DNA of 64,000 nucleotides from Pseudomonas fluorescens (GCF_902497855.1 NZ_CABVHU010000003.1:62001-126000), one strand, 5' to 3'; counted from the first letter of the stretch, positions 16,521-25,460 are shown. Notes: generated from the letters alone by a model not told the origin. Program-made: numbers and translations.

Positions 16521-17522
16521 ATGAGCGAATTGCCTGACAACCCGATCAGCGCCACGGTGGATTTCGCCCGTGAAGGGGTGCAACACGGGTTTCTCAAATT
16601 GCCCTATTCACGGGATGACTCGGCCTGGGGCGCGGTGATGATTCCGCTCACGGTGATTCAGCGCGGTCAGGGTCCGACCGCGCTGCTCACCGGCGGTAAC
16701 CACGGTGACGAATACGAAGGTCCGGTGGCACTGAGCAAACTGGCACAGGGCCTGACGGCTGCCGAGGTCAGCGGACGGGTGATTATCGTCCCGTTCATGA
16801 ACACCCCGGCGTTTCATGCCGGGCGGCGCACGTCACCGATCGACAAAGGCAACCTCAATCGCAGTTTCCCCGGCAAGCCGGACGGCACGGTGACAGAGAA
16901 GATCGCCGATTATTTCAACCGGACCTTGTTGCCGCTGGCGGACATCGTGCTGGACATCCATTCCGGCGGCCGCACCCTGGATTTCCTGCCGTTCGCCGCC
17001 TGCCATGTGCTGCCGGACAAACATCAGCAAGCCCGCTGCGAAGCCGGCATGCGCGCATTCAATGCGCCGTACAGCATGCGCATGCTGGAGCTGGATGCGG
17101 GGTCGATGTACGACACCGCCGCCGAAGGGCAGGGCAAGGTCTTTGTCACGACCGAATTGGGTGGCGGTGGCTCGTCCAGCGCGCGCAGTGTGGCGATTGC
17201 CGAGCGCGGGGTGCGCAATCTGCTGGTGCATGCCGGGATTCTCGAAGGCGAGGTCCAGGAAACGGAGTCGATCATGCTCGACATGCCCGACGCCGATTGT
17301 TTCATCGCCAGCGAGCATGACGGCTTGCTGGAAATGTGCCGCGATCTGGGGGACAAGGTGAACAAGGGCGAAGTGATCGCCCGGGTTTACGACGCCACCC
17401 GTACGGGCGTTGCGCCGGTGGAGTACCGCGCCGCCCGCAGCGGTCTATTGGCGGCACGGCATTTCCCTGGATTGGTGCAGTGCGGCGATACCATTGCGGT
17501 CATCGCCGAAGTCTTGATCTGA
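16521..17522 (+). CDS. doeB: N-alpha-acetyl-L-2,4-diaminobutyrate deacetylase DoeB
   Basis: A 333-aa zinc deacylase of the AstE/AspA (M14-like) family. It removes the acetyl group from N-alpha-acetyl-diaminobutyrate produced by DoeA. The zinc ligands are H61 and E64 in GGNHGDEYEG and the His of LDIHSGG (about 147). The catalytic Glu is probably that in VTTELGGGG (about residue 212). It follows doeA by 3 bp and is followed by a REP pair that separates it from doeX. Known elsewhere as eutE. Confidence 0.93.
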   Translation: MSELPDNPISATVDFAREGVQHGFLKLPYSRDDSAWGAVMIPLTVIQRGQGPTALLTGGNHGDEYEGPVALSKLAQGLTAAEVSGRVIIVPFMNTPAFHAGRRTSPIDKGNLNRSFPGKPDGTVTEKIADYFNRTLLPLADIVLDIHSGGRTLDFLPFAACHVLPDKHQQARCEAGMRAFNAPYSMRMLELDAGSMYDTAAEGQGKVFVTTELGGGGSSSARSVAIAERGVRNLLVHAGILEGEVQETESIMLDMPDADCFIASEHDGLLEMCRDLGDKVNKGEVIARVYDATRTGVAPVEYRAARSGLLAARHFPGLVQCGDTIAVIAEVLI

Positions 17523-17540
17523 CAGACTGAACCGAAACCC

Positions 17541-17630
17541 TGTGGGAGCGAGCCTGCTCGCGAAAGCGGTAGATCAGTCACATCGATGTTGGATGTGCTG
17601 CCGCCTTCGCGAGCAGGCTCGCTCCCACAG
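17541..17630. repeat. REP/BIME inverted pair between doeB and doeX
   Basis: TGTGGGAGCGAGCCTGCTCGCGAA (from 17541) and its exact inverse ending at 17630, separated by about 42 bp. Each arm is itself a palindrome (GAGCCTGCTC). The RNA could fold into a long hairpin between doeB and doeX. Confidence 0.92.
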
Positions 17631-17678
17631 GTGAGGGTTTCAGCCCAACCTCTCTAATTAACCGGAGACCCTCGGCCC

Positions 17679-18158
17679 ATGCACAAACTCGATCGCTACG
17701 ACCTGAAAATCCTGCGAATCCTCGCCGAAGACGGTCGGATCACCAAGTCGAGCCTGGCCGAGGCGATCAACCTTTCGGTAACCCCGGCGTGGGAGCGGGT
17801 GCGCAAACTCGAAGCCTTGGGGTTGATCAAGGGTTACCGCGCGCAGATTGACTGGAACGCCGTGTTCAAAAGCCAGCAGGTGCTGGTGGAAATCACCCTG
17901 GCCCGACACACCGCCCAGGACATGCGCCGTTTCGAACAGCGGATGAACGAGGCCGTCGAAGTGGCGTTCTGTTACGCCACCGGTGGCGGCGTGGACTACA
18001 TGGCGATGATCCAGGCGCCCGATATCGATCATTACCAGCGGTTTATCGACCAATTGCTGCTCGACGACCTGGGCATCGAACGCTACTTCACCTACATCGT
18101 CACCAAGACCATCAAGACCACCGGCGCCTTGCCCGCCGAACTGGCACAAGAACCCTGA
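17679..18158 (+). CDS. doeX: Lrp/AsnC family regulator DoeX
   Basis: A 159-aa regulator with an N-terminal AsnC-type helix-turn-helix (residues about 3-60, LDRYDLKILRILAEDGRITKS, SVTPAWERVRKLE) and a C-terminal ligand-binding RAM domain (about 68-145). DoeX genes accompany doeC/doeD in ectoine degraders and are thought to tune the catabolic genes, alongside EnuR. A GGAG at 17663-17666 lies 12 nt before the ATG. The gene is bracketed by two near-identical REP pairs, 49 bp before and 15 bp after. Confidence 0.9.
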   Translation: MHKLDRYDLKILRILAEDGRITKSSLAEAINLSVTPAWERVRKLEALGLIKGYRAQIDWNAVFKSQQVLVEITLARHTAQDMRRFEQRMNEAVEVAFCYATGGGVDYMAMIQAPDIDHYQRFIDQLLLDDLGIERYFTYIVTKTIKTTGALPAELAQEP

Positions 18159-18172
18159 ACCCACTACAGATC

Positions 18173-18268
18173 CCCTGTGGGAGCGAGCCTGCTCGCGAAG
18201 AGGCCATAGCATTCAACATCCATGTTGTCTGTTACGCCGCCTTCGCGAGCAGGCTCGCTCCCACAGGG
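18173..18268. repeat. REP/BIME inverted pair between doeX and doeC
   Basis: CCCCTGTGGGAGCGAGCC (from 18173) with its inverse ending CCACAGGG at 18268. The arms match those of the pair at 17541-17630; the central spacers differ. Confidence 0.92.
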
Positions 18269-18384
18269 AATCTGCGGTGATTCAGGTGATGCAGTTGTCA
18301 CCGCAAAAAGCCTCTGTTTGCCGTCGTTCAATCAGAAAAAACCACCTGCAAAACCCCGTCAAACGCCAAATCACCCACACCACA

Positions 18385-18397
18385 CTGCCCTAGCATG
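18385..18397 (+). promoter_or_regulatory. CTGCCCTAGCATG motif before doeC
   Basis: Shares TGCCCTAG with the eutB upstream motif and lies 31 bp before the doeC ATG. It is a weaker match than the other two copies, but in the expected place if doeCD has its own regulated promoter. Confidence 0.3.
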
Positions 18398-18427
18398 GCT
18401 TCACGCACACGGATCGGAGTGAACGCC

Positions 18428-19900
18428 ATGACTTATAAACATCCACTGCTGTTCAAAGCCCTCTGCTACGTCGACGGCCACTGGGTCCACAGTGACAGCG
18501 GCCACAGCGTCGCCGTACACAACCCCGCCGACCAGAAGTTGATCGGCCACGTACCGATGCTCGATCAGCCTCAGATCGTCGCCGCCGTTGACGCAGCGCA
18601 CCGGGCCTTTGCGACCTGGCGTGAACAAAGCCTCGATACCCGCGGGACCATTCTGCGGCGTTGGGCAGCCTTGATACTTGAACACCAGGAAGACCTGGCG
18701 CGCATTCTCAGTCAGGAGCAAGGCAAACCCCTGGCCGAATCCCGTGGCGAAATCGCCTACGCCGCCAGCTTCATTCCGTGGTTCGCCGAAGAAGCGCGAC
18801 GCCTGAACGGGCAAAACATTCCCAGCCACATCCCCGGCGCGCATCTGGGCACGGTCAAGGAGCCGGTCGGCGTCTGTGCATTGCTGACCCCGTGGAATTT
18901 CCCTTCGGCGATGATCACCCGCAAAGCGGCTGCCGCATTGGCCGCCGGGTGCACGGTGGTGATCAAGCCCGCCCATGAAACACCGTATTCGGCTTTGGCC
19001 CTGGCGCAATTGGCGGAAGAGGCGGGGTTTGCGGCCGGCGTGTTCAACGTGGTGCTGGGTGATCCGCAGATGACCATGCAAACCCTGGTGCAAGACAGCC
19101 GCGTGCGTTCGGTCAGTTTCACCGGCTCGACCCGCGTCGGTAAGCTGGTCCTGCAGGCGGCAGCCCAGGATGTGAAGAAAGTGTCGCTGGAGCTGGGTGG
19201 CAATGCGCCGTTCATCGTCTGCGCCGATGCCGATCTGGCACTGGCGGTGAAGGTCGCGGTGCAAGCCAAGTTCCAGACCTCCGGCCAGGATTGCTGCGCG
19301 GCCAACCGGATCATGGTCGAGCGCTCGATCTACCCAACCTTTCTCGAACGCTTTGCCGCCGCTGTGCGCGAGCTGCGGGTGGGCCCGGCGCTGGTACGCG
19401 ATCAGGAGCAAAACGTCGATGTCGGTCCGTTGATGCATCAAGCCGCGTTCGATGTCACCGCTGCGCGGGTCGCGGATGCCCTGCAACTGGGTGCCCAACG
19501 GCTGGTCGGCGGCGAGGCCCATGCCCTCGGCGGCCTGTTCTACCAGCCGACGGTGCTGGCCGATGTCACGCCCGACATGCGCATCTACCGCGAAGAAAAC
19601 TTCGCGCCGATCGCCGGGGTGATGCCGTTCGACACCCTTGACCAGGCGATCGAGATGGCCAACGACACCGAATACGGTCTGGCCGCCTACATTTGTTCCA
19701 ACCGCCTGGACCTGATCTACCCACTGATACGCCGTCTCGATCATGCGATGGTCGCGGTCAACGGCGTCAAGTTCACCGGCCATCCGATCCCGTTCGGGGG
19801 CATGAAAGCCTCGGGCCTGGGTCGCGAAGGCGGCACCGAGGGCTTCGAAGCCTTCGTCGAAACCAAATACTTTTGCCTGCACCATCAAGGCCAGTTCTAA
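18428..19900 (+). CDS. doeC: Aspartate-semialdehyde dehydrogenase DoeC (NAD-dependent aldehyde dehydrogenase family)
   Basis: A 490-aa aldehyde dehydrogenase of the succinate-semialdehyde dehydrogenase type. The catalytic residues are E255 in LELGGNAPF and C289 in SGQDCCAANR; the cofactor site is LTPWNFPSAMI (about residue 155) and FTGSTRVGK (near 235). In the doe pathway it oxidises L-aspartate-4-semialdehyde, made by DoeD, to L-aspartate. The ATG at 18428 has GGAG 8 nt upstream; an upstream ATG at 18395 in frame is less likely. It is 23 bp before doeD. The wider family also includes succinate- and glutarate-semialdehyde enzymes, so the substrate is assigned from the cluster. Confidence 0.9.
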   Translation: MTYKHPLLFKALCYVDGHWVHSDSGHSVAVHNPADQKLIGHVPMLDQPQIVAAVDAAHRAFATWREQSLDTRGTILRRWAALILEHQEDLARILSQEQGKPLAESRGEIAYAASFIPWFAEEARRLNGQNIPSHIPGAHLGTVKEPVGVCALLTPWNFPSAMITRKAAAALAAGCTVVIKPAHETPYSALALAQLAEEAGFAAGVFNVVLGDPQMTMQTLVQDSRVRSVSFTGSTRVGKLVLQAAAQDVKKVSLELGGNAPFIVCADADLALAVKVAVQAKFQTSGQDCCAANRIMVERSIYPTFLERFAAAVRELRVGPALVRDQEQNVDVGPLMHQAAFDVTAARVADALQLGAQRLVGGEAHALGGLFYQPTVLADVTPDMRIYREENFAPIAGVMPFDTLDQAIEMANDTEYGLAAYICSNRLDLIYPLIRRLDHAMVAVNGVKFTGHPIPFGGMKASGLGREGGTEGFEAFVETKYFCLHHQGQF

Positions 19901-19923
19901 AGCCAGTTCTCAGGAGACATGCC

Positions 19924-21309
19924 ATGAACCAAGAGCTCGATACGCTGTTCGAACAAGACCGTGCGCACTTCATGCACCCGTCCACCCACGCCCATGACCA
20001 CGCCAGCGGCGCACTCAAGGGGCGCATCATCAAGAGCGCGTCGGGCATTCGCATCCGCGACCACGAGGGTCGCGACTTCATCGATGCCTTTGCCGGGCTG
20101 TACTGCGTCAACATCGGCTACGGCCGCACCGAAGTCGCCGACGCCATCTACAAGCAGGCCAAGGAGCTGGCCTACTATCACACCTACATGGGCCATTCGA
20201 GCGAGGCGATCATCGAGCTGTCCAGCCGCATCATGGACTGGGCGCCCGAAGGCATGAAAAAGGTCTATTACGGCCTGTCCGGGTCCGACGCCAACGAAAC
20301 CCAGGTCAAGCTGGTGCGTTACTACAACAACGTGCTGGGCCGCCCGCAGAAGAAGAAAATCATCTCCCGTGATCGCGGTTACCACGGCTCGGGCATCATG
20401 ACCGGCAGCCTGACCGGCCTGCCGACCTTCCATCAGCATTTCGACCTGCCGGCCGAAGGCGTCAAGCACACCGTATGCCCGCACTGGTACCGCAAGGCGC
20501 CAACCGGCATGGATGAGTCGGCGTTCGTGAGCTACTGCGCCGATGAACTGGAAAAAATGATCCTGGCCGAAGGACCGGATACCGTGGCCGCGTTCATCGG
20601 TGAACCGCTGATGGGCACCGGCGGCATCATCGTGCCGCCCGCCGGTTACTGGGCGGCGATTCAGGCGGTGCTGAACAAATACGACGTGTTGCTGATTGCC
20701 GACGAAGTGGTCTGCGCCTTCGGTCGCCTGGGTTCGAAAATGGGCAGTCAACGCTACGGCATGCGCCCGGACCTGATCACCACGGCCAAAGGCCTGACCA
20801 GTGCTTATGCGCCGTTGTCAGCGGTGATCGTCGGGGAAAAAGTATGGAACGTGATCGAGAAGGCCTCGCAGTCCGAAGGCGCCATGGGCCATGGCTGGAC
20901 TTACTCCGGGCATCCGATTTGCGCGGCGGCGGCGCTGGCCAACCTCGACATCCTGGAGCGGGAGAACCTGACGGCCAACGCCGAGAAGGTGGGCAGCTAC
21001 CTGAACCGTCGGTTGCGTGAAACCCTGGAAGGTCATCCGCTGGTGGGCGAAGTGCGTGGCGACGGCATGCTGGCGGCGGTCGAGTTCATGGCTGACCGTG
21101 AGCAGCGCACGCCGTTCGATGCGACGCTGAAGGTCGGTCCGAAAGTCTCGGCAGCCTGTCTGGAGCGCGGCATGATCGCCCGGTCGATGCCCCATGGCGA
21201 CATTCTGGGCTTTGCGCCGCCGTTGATTCTGACGGAGGAAGAGGCTGATTTGATTGTCGACATTACCAAGGCGGCGGTCGATCAGGTAGCCAGTGAGGTG
21301 CTTGGCTAA
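19924..21309 (+). CDS. doeD: L-2,4-diaminobutyrate transaminase DoeD
   Basis: A 461-aa class III (omega) aminotransferase. The PLP Lys is K289 in TTAKGLTSAYAPL and the Asp holding the pyridine nitrogen is in LIADEVVCAFGR. It moves the 4-amino group of diaminobutyrate, the DoeB product, to a keto acid, giving aspartate semialdehyde for DoeC. The ATG at 19924 has AGGAG at the right distance; the frame is open upstream inside doeC but without a family-like sequence. Last gene of the catabolic locus; a convergent terminator follows at 21461-21494. Confidence 0.92.
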   Translation: MNQELDTLFEQDRAHFMHPSTHAHDHASGALKGRIIKSASGIRIRDHEGRDFIDAFAGLYCVNIGYGRTEVADAIYKQAKELAYYHTYMGHSSEAIIELSSRIMDWAPEGMKKVYYGLSGSDANETQVKLVRYYNNVLGRPQKKKIISRDRGYHGSGIMTGSLTGLPTFHQHFDLPAEGVKHTVCPHWYRKAPTGMDESAFVSYCADELEKMILAEGPDTVAAFIGEPLMGTGGIIVPPAGYWAAIQAVLNKYDVLLIADEVVCAFGRLGSKMGSQRYGMRPDLITTAKGLTSAYAPLSAVIVGEKVWNVIEKASQSEGAMGHGWTYSGHPICAAAALANLDILERENLTANAEKVGSYLNRRLRETLEGHPLVGEVRGDGMLAAVEFMADREQRTPFDATLKVGPKVSAACLERGMIARSMPHGDILGFAPPLILTEEEADLIVDITKAAVDQVASEVLG

Positions 21310-21389
21310 GCTCGTCCGGCCTGAGCGTTATGGTTGTCGGTTCGGGCCCCTTCGCTGGCAGTCAACACAGAAACTGGCCCAGAAACAAA

Positions 21390-21427
21390 TCCTGTGGGAG
21401 CGAGACCGGCTTGCCGGCGAAAGGGCC
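21390..21427. repeat. Single REP element
   Basis: CCTGTGGGAGCGAGACCGGC followed by TTGCCGGCGAAAGGGCC: one REP palindrome without an inverse partner, between doeD and the convergent zapG. Confidence 0.75.
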
Positions 21428-21455
21428 CTGTCAGGCAACCCAAACCGTCAGCAAT

Positions 21456-21495
21456 AAAAAAGCCCCCGGACAATCACTTGTCCGGGGGCTTTTTG
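21456..21495. terminator. Bidirectional terminator between doeD and zapG
   Basis: AGCCCCCGGACA (21461-21472) pairs with TGTCCGGGGGCT (21479-21490); an A-run precedes and a T-run follows, so it can serve both convergent genes. Confidence 0.93.
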
Positions 21496-21512
21496 CGTCG
21501 CGCGAAACCTGA

Positions 21513-21947
21513 TTACTTCTTCAGGCCATAATGCTCATCCAGCATACCCGGCGCATTCGGGGCTTTCGGTGCGTAGTCGCGAGGCGGCTCCTGATTGCGC
21601 GGTGGCGTCAGGCGTTCCCGTGGAGCCTGCGACGCGTCGGCGTGCAGGGCGGCCAGCAAGCGTTGGCGGGTCTGTTCGTCCAGGGCCAGGCGATTGGCAC
21701 CCTCGGCGAGATGGTCCTGCACTTCCTGATAACTCGCAGTCAGTTTCTTGACCAGTGTCGCAGTGCTGTTGAAGTGGGTGACCACCTCGTTCTGATAACT
21801 GTCGAAACGTTCCTGAACGTCATCCAGCTGACGTTGCGTGCGGTTAGGCGCGGCATTCGGCACCAGGCGAGCGATCAGGAATCCAATGGCGACACCCACA
21901 ACCAGGGCAAGAGTCGGCAACAACCAAACTAAGAGCGAGTGTTCCAC
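21513..21947 (-). CDS. zapG: ZapG/YhcB family cell-division and envelope protein (DUF1043)
   Basis: A 144-aa single-pass inner-membrane protein: hydrophobic segment at about residues 7-27 (VWLLPTLALVVGVAIGFLIA), then a coiled-coil region (about 36-95, RTQRQLDDVQERFDSYQNEV...) and a Pro-rich tail (PRNQEPPRDYAPKAPNAPG). This is the layout of E. coli YhcB (ZapG), which links cell division with envelope and rod-complex control. It is divergent from the alpha/beta hydrolase gene and ends at a shared terminator. The family is recognised by size, topology and the neighbourhood trpS-zapE. Confidence 0.82.
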   Translation of the reverse strand: MEHSLLVWLLPTLALVVGVAIGFLIARLVPNAAPNRTQRQLDDVQERFDSYQNEVVTHFNSTATLVKKLTASYQEVQDHLAEGANRLALDEQTRQRLLAALHADASQAPRERLTPPRNQEPPRDYAPKAPNAPGMLDEHYGLKK

Positions 21948-22091
21948 GAGTCCTTCCTCTATAAACGGCTTTGCTTTACGTTAACGGCTCGAACCTGCGC
22001 TGTATACCGCGATTCACTCGCAATAGATTGGCACAGACAATTTGCTAGACGAGTCGACCCGATTCGAGGTCACGGAGTTCCTTCCTTGCTT

Positions 22092-22721
22092 ATGCGCGAA
22101 ACCCCTGTAGTGATTGATGGCCCCGTCGGTCAACTGGAAAGTTTGTACCTGGATAACGAGCAGCCGCGCGGCATTGCGCTGATCTGCCACCCGAACCCGG
22201 TGCAGGGCGGCACCATGCTCAACAAAGTGGTCTCGACCCTGCAGCGCACTGCCCGCGACGCCGGTTTGATTACCCTGCGCTTCAATTACCGTGGCGTCGG
22301 TGCCAGTGAAGGCACGCACGACATGGGCACCGGCGAAGTCGATGATGCCGAGGCGGTCGCCGCATGGTTGCGGGCGAAACATCCTGATTTACCATTGACG
22401 CTGTTTGGTTTCTCCTTCGGCGGTTTTGTTGCGGCAAGTCTCGGCGGCCGCCTGGAAGCGCAGGGCGAGCAGCTCAAGCATCTGTTCATGGTGGCGCCGG
22501 CAGTCATGCGCCTGGGCGATCAGGATCAAATGCCACAGCAGGGCGCACTGACCCTGATCCAGCCGGAAACCGACGAAGTCATCGATCCGCAGCTGGTCTA
22601 TGACTGGTCCGAAAAACTCGAGCGTCCCCATGAGCTACTGAAAGTGGCAGAATGCGGACACTTTTTTCATGGCAAGCTGACCGATCTCAAGGATCTGATC
22701 CTGCCGCGTCTTTCGAATTGA
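22092..22721 (+). CDS. Alpha/beta hydrolase family protein (YjfP/dienelactone-type)
   Basis: A 209-aa alpha/beta hydrolase. The nucleophile elbow is GFSFGGFVA (about residues 104-112, Ser 106), the oxyanion region is HPNPVQGGTM (about 36-45), the acid is probably Asp in PETDEVIDP (about 161) and the base His in ECGHFFHG (about 190). The substrate is unknown; small uncharacterised hydrolases of this type are common in proteobacteria. A TTG at 22086, with GGAG 8 nt upstream, is a better-spaced start than the ATG at 22092 and would add two residues. The next gene, trpS, is 24 bp downstream, so they may share a transcript. Confidence 0.85.
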   Translation: MRETPVVIDGPVGQLESLYLDNEQPRGIALICHPNPVQGGTMLNKVVSTLQRTARDAGLITLRFNYRGVGASEGTHDMGTGEVDDAEAVAAWLRAKHPDLPLTLFGFSFGGFVAASLGGRLEAQGEQLKHLFMVAPAVMRLGDQDQMPQQGALTLIQPETDEVIDPQLVYDWSEKLERPHELLKVAECGHFFHGKLTDLKDLILPRLSN

Positions 22722-22745
22722 TTGCAGTCTGACAAGCGATTACCC

Positions 22746-24101
22746 ATGACGACTCGTACCCGTATCCTCACCGGCATCACCACCACCGGCACGCCGCACC
22801 TGGGCAATTACGCCGGCGCCATCCGCCCGGCGATCCTGGCCAGCCGCGACAGCAATGCCGATTCGTTCTACTTCCTGGCCGACTACCACGCCCTGATCAA
22901 GTGCGATGACCCGCTGCGCATCCAGCGCTCACGCCTGGAAATCGCCGCCACCTGGTTGGCCGGTGGCCTGGATGTGGAGCGCGTGACCTTTTATCGCCAG
23001 TCCGACATCCCGGAAATTCCTGAGCTGACCTGGCTGCTGACCTGCGTCGCCGCCAAGGGCCTGCTCAACCGCGCCCACGCCTACAAGGCGTCGGTGGACA
23101 AGAACGTCGAGACCGGCGAAGACCCGGATGCCGGCATCACCATGGGCCTGTACAGCTACCCGGTGCTGATGGCGGCGGACATTCTGATGTTCAACGCCCA
23201 CAAGGTGCCGGTCGGTCGTGACCAGATCCAGCACGTGGAAATGGCCCGGGACATCGGCCAGCGCTTCAACCACCTGTTTGGCCAGGGCAAAGAGTTCTTC
23301 ACCATGCCCGAGGCGCTGATCGAAGAAAGCGTCGCCACGTTGCCAGGCCTCGACGGCCGCAAGATGTCGAAGAGCTACGACAACACCATTCCGTTGTTCA
23401 GCAGCGCAAAGGAAATGAAGGACGCGATCTCGCGGATCGTGACCGACTCCCGTGCACCGGGCGAAGCCAAGGATCCGGACAATTCGCACCTGTTCACCCT
23501 GTTCCAGGCGTTCGCCACCCCGGCGCAGTCCGCCGAATTCCGCAGCGAACTGTTGCAGGGCCTGGGTTGGGGCGAGGCGAAGAATCGTCTGTTCCAGCTG
23601 CTGGACAGCGAACTGGGCGAGTCCCGTGAGCGTTATCACCAGCTGATCGAGCGCCCGGCGGATCTGGAAGACATCCTGCAGATCGGTGCGAAAAAAGCCC
23701 GTTCGGTCGCCACGCCATTCCTCCACGAACTGCGTGAAGCGGTTGGCCTGCGCTCTTTCGTCGCCCAGACCCAAGTCGCAGCGACCACCAAGAAGAAAGC
23801 CGCGAAAGCCGCGCGTTTCGTCAGTTTCCGTGAAGAAGACGGCAGCTTCCGTTTCCGTTTGCTGGCGGCCGATGGCGAGCAACTGCTGCTGTCGCGCAAC
23901 TTCGCCGACGGCAAAACCGCAGGCCAGGTGACCAAGCAGCTGCAAGCGGGTCAGCCGCTGGATGTGCGCAGTGAAGACCGCAGCTTCAGCGTCTGGCTGG
24001 AGGGCGAGTGCGTGGCCGACAGCCCGACATTTGCCGACAACGCCGCTCGCGACGTCGCCATCGACGCCTTGCGAGTTGCCCTGACCCCGGTTCAGGAATA
24101 A
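22746..24101 (+). CDS. trpS: Tryptophanyl-tRNA synthetase
   Basis: A 451-aa class I aminoacyl-tRNA synthetase. The HIGH-type motif is HLGN at residues 18-21 and the KMSKS loop is KMSKS at 206-210. The core matches TrpS ([41 protein letters not shown]). About 110 residues beyond the usual ~335-aa enzyme form a C-terminal extension (after the [12 protein letters not shown] region) found in the longer TrpS type of Pseudomonas; its role is unclear. ATG 22746 gives the family-like N-terminus. A terminator follows at 24142. Confidence 0.96.
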   Translation: MTTRTRILTGITTTGTPHLGNYAGAIRPAILASRDSNADSFYFLADYHALIKCDDPLRIQRSRLEIAATWLAGGLDVERVTFYRQSDIPEIPELTWLLTCVAAKGLLNRAHAYKASVDKNVETGEDPDAGITMGLYSYPVLMAADILMFNAHKVPVGRDQIQHVEMARDIGQRFNHLFGQGKEFFTMPEALIEESVATLPGLDGRKMSKSYDNTIPLFSSAKEMKDAISRIVTDSRAPGEAKDPDNSHLFTLFQAFATPAQSAEFRSELLQGLGWGEAKNRLFQLLDSELGESRERYHQLIERPADLEDILQIGAKKARSVATPFLHELREAVGLRSFVAQTQVAATTKKKAAKAARFVSFREEDGSFRFRLLAADGEQLLLSRNFADGKTAGQVTKQLQAGQPLDVRSEDRSFSVWLEGECVADSPTFADNAARDVAIDALRVALTPVQE

Positions 24102-24141
24102 TCGACGGCTCGGTCCGACCAAGGGCTGATTGCCATTCCCC

Positions 24142-24173
24142 CGGGCCGTCGCTACAGTGACGGCCCGTTTTTG
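24142..24173 (+). terminator. Intrinsic terminator after trpS
   Basis: CGGGCCGTC (24142-24150) pairs with GACGGCCCG (24159-24167), followed by TTTTTG. It also lies just before zapE, so it may act as an attenuator for any read-through. Confidence 0.88.
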
Positions 24174-24191
24174 TTGCCTTGCTAACGAATT

Positions 24192-25286
24192 ATGACGCCC
24201 CTAGAACGATATCAAGCTGATCTGAAACGCCCGGAATTCTTCCACGATGCTGCGCAGGAAACGGCGGTGCGTCATTTGCAGCGCCTGTACGACGATCTGG
24301 TCGTGGCCTCGCAGAACAAACCGGGCCTGCTCGGCAAACTGTTTGGCAAAAAAGACCAGGCGCCAGTCAAGGGCCTGTACTTCTGGGGCGGCGTTGGTCG
24401 CGGCAAGACTTACCTGGTCGACACCTTCTTCGAAGCGCTGCCGTTCAAGGAAAAGACTCGCACTCACTTCCACCGCTTCATGAAGCGCGTGCATGAAGAG
24501 ATGAAGACCCTGGGCGGAGAGAAAAACCCGCTGACTATCATCGCCAAGCGTTTCTCCGACGAGTCGCGCGTGATTTGTTTCGATGAGTTCTTCGTCTCGG
24601 ACATCACCGACGCGATGATTCTTGGCACGCTGATGGAAGAGCTGTTCAAGAACGGCGTGACCCTGGTCGCGACGTCGAACATCGTGCCGGACGGCCTGTA
24701 CAAGGACGGCCTGCAGCGTGCGCGTTTCCTGCCGGCCATTGCGCTGATCAAGCAGAACACCGAGATCGTCAACGTCGACAGCGGCGTCGATTACCGTCTG
24801 CGTCACCTCGAGCAAGCGGAACTGTTCCACTTTCCGCTGGATGAAGCTGCCCAGGAAAGCCTGCGCAAGAGCTTCCGGGCCTTGACGCCGGAATTCACGG
24901 CAGCGGTCGAGAACGACGTACTGATGATCGAAAACCGTGAAATCCGTGCTGTGCGCACCTGCGATGACGTGGCCTGGTTCGACTTCCGCGAACTCTGCGA
25001 CGGCCCACGTAGCCAGAACGATTACATCGAGCTGGGTAAAATCTTCCACGCGGTGTTGCTCAGCAATGTCGAGCAGATGAGCGTCACCACCGACGACATC
25101 GCCCGGCGCTTCATCAACATGGTCGACGAGTTCTACGACCGTAACGTGAAACTGATCATTTCTGCCGAAGTCGAGCTCAAAGACCTCTACACCGGCGGTC
25201 GCCTGAACTTCGAGTTCCAGCGCACCCTCAGCCGTCTGCTGGAAATGCAGTCCCACGAATTCCTGTCCCGGGCGCATAAGCCGTAG
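24192..25286 (+). CDS. zapE: Cell division protein ZapE (AFG1-like ATPase)
   Basis: A 364-aa P-loop ATPase of the AFG1/ZapE family. Walker A is GGVGRGKT with K72, Walker B is VICFDEFFVSDI (near residue 135), and the sensor TLVATSNIVPDGLY follows near 158. In E. coli ZapE interacts with FtsZ and destabilises Z-rings during constriction under stress. TrpS-zapE order is normal for Pseudomonas. ATG 24192 lies 24 bp after the trpS terminator. A strong terminator follows at 25302. Confidence 0.94.
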   Translation: MTPLERYQADLKRPEFFHDAAQETAVRHLQRLYDDLVVASQNKPGLLGKLFGKKDQAPVKGLYFWGGVGRGKTYLVDTFFEALPFKEKTRTHFHRFMKRVHEEMKTLGGEKNPLTIIAKRFSDESRVICFDEFFVSDITDAMILGTLMEELFKNGVTLVATSNIVPDGLYKDGLQRARFLPAIALIKQNTEIVNVDSGVDYRLRHLEQAELFHFPLDEAAQESLRKSFRALTPEFTAAVENDVLMIENREIRAVRTCDDVAWFDFRELCDGPRSQNDYIELGKIFHAVLLSNVEQMSVTTDDIARRFINMVDEFYDRNVKLIISAEVELKDLYTGGRLNFEFQRTLSRLLEMQSHEFLSRAHKP

Positions 25287-25301
25287 GACAATTTGGAAAA
25301 T

Positions 25302-25333
25302 AAAAAAGGGCCTGCAAATGCAGGCCCTTTTTT
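25302..25333. terminator. Intrinsic terminator after zapE
   Basis: AAAAAAGGGCCTGC pairs with GCAGGCCCTTTTTT around AAAT, with symmetric A and T runs, so it can act in both directions between convergent zapE and the glxA-like gene. Confidence 0.93.
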
Positions 25334-25370
25334 GTGCGCTGTAGAAACTTTCTGGCTCACCAAGATCCCC

Positions 25371-25460
25371 TGTGGGAGCGAGCCTGCTCGCGATTGCGGT
25401 GTGTCAGTCACATCAAGGTTTAATGTGATACCGCTATCGCGAGCAGGCTCGCTCCCACAT
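25371..25460. repeat. REP/BIME inverted pair
   Basis: TGTGGGAGCGAGCCTGCTCGCGA (25371) and its inverse ending at 25460, around an AT-richer centre. Same type as the pairs beside doeX. Confidence 0.92.

Noticed and set aside
21330..21531. Two short plus-strand frames after doeD
   Set aside because: They run through a REP element and a terminator hairpin, so they are not plausible genes.
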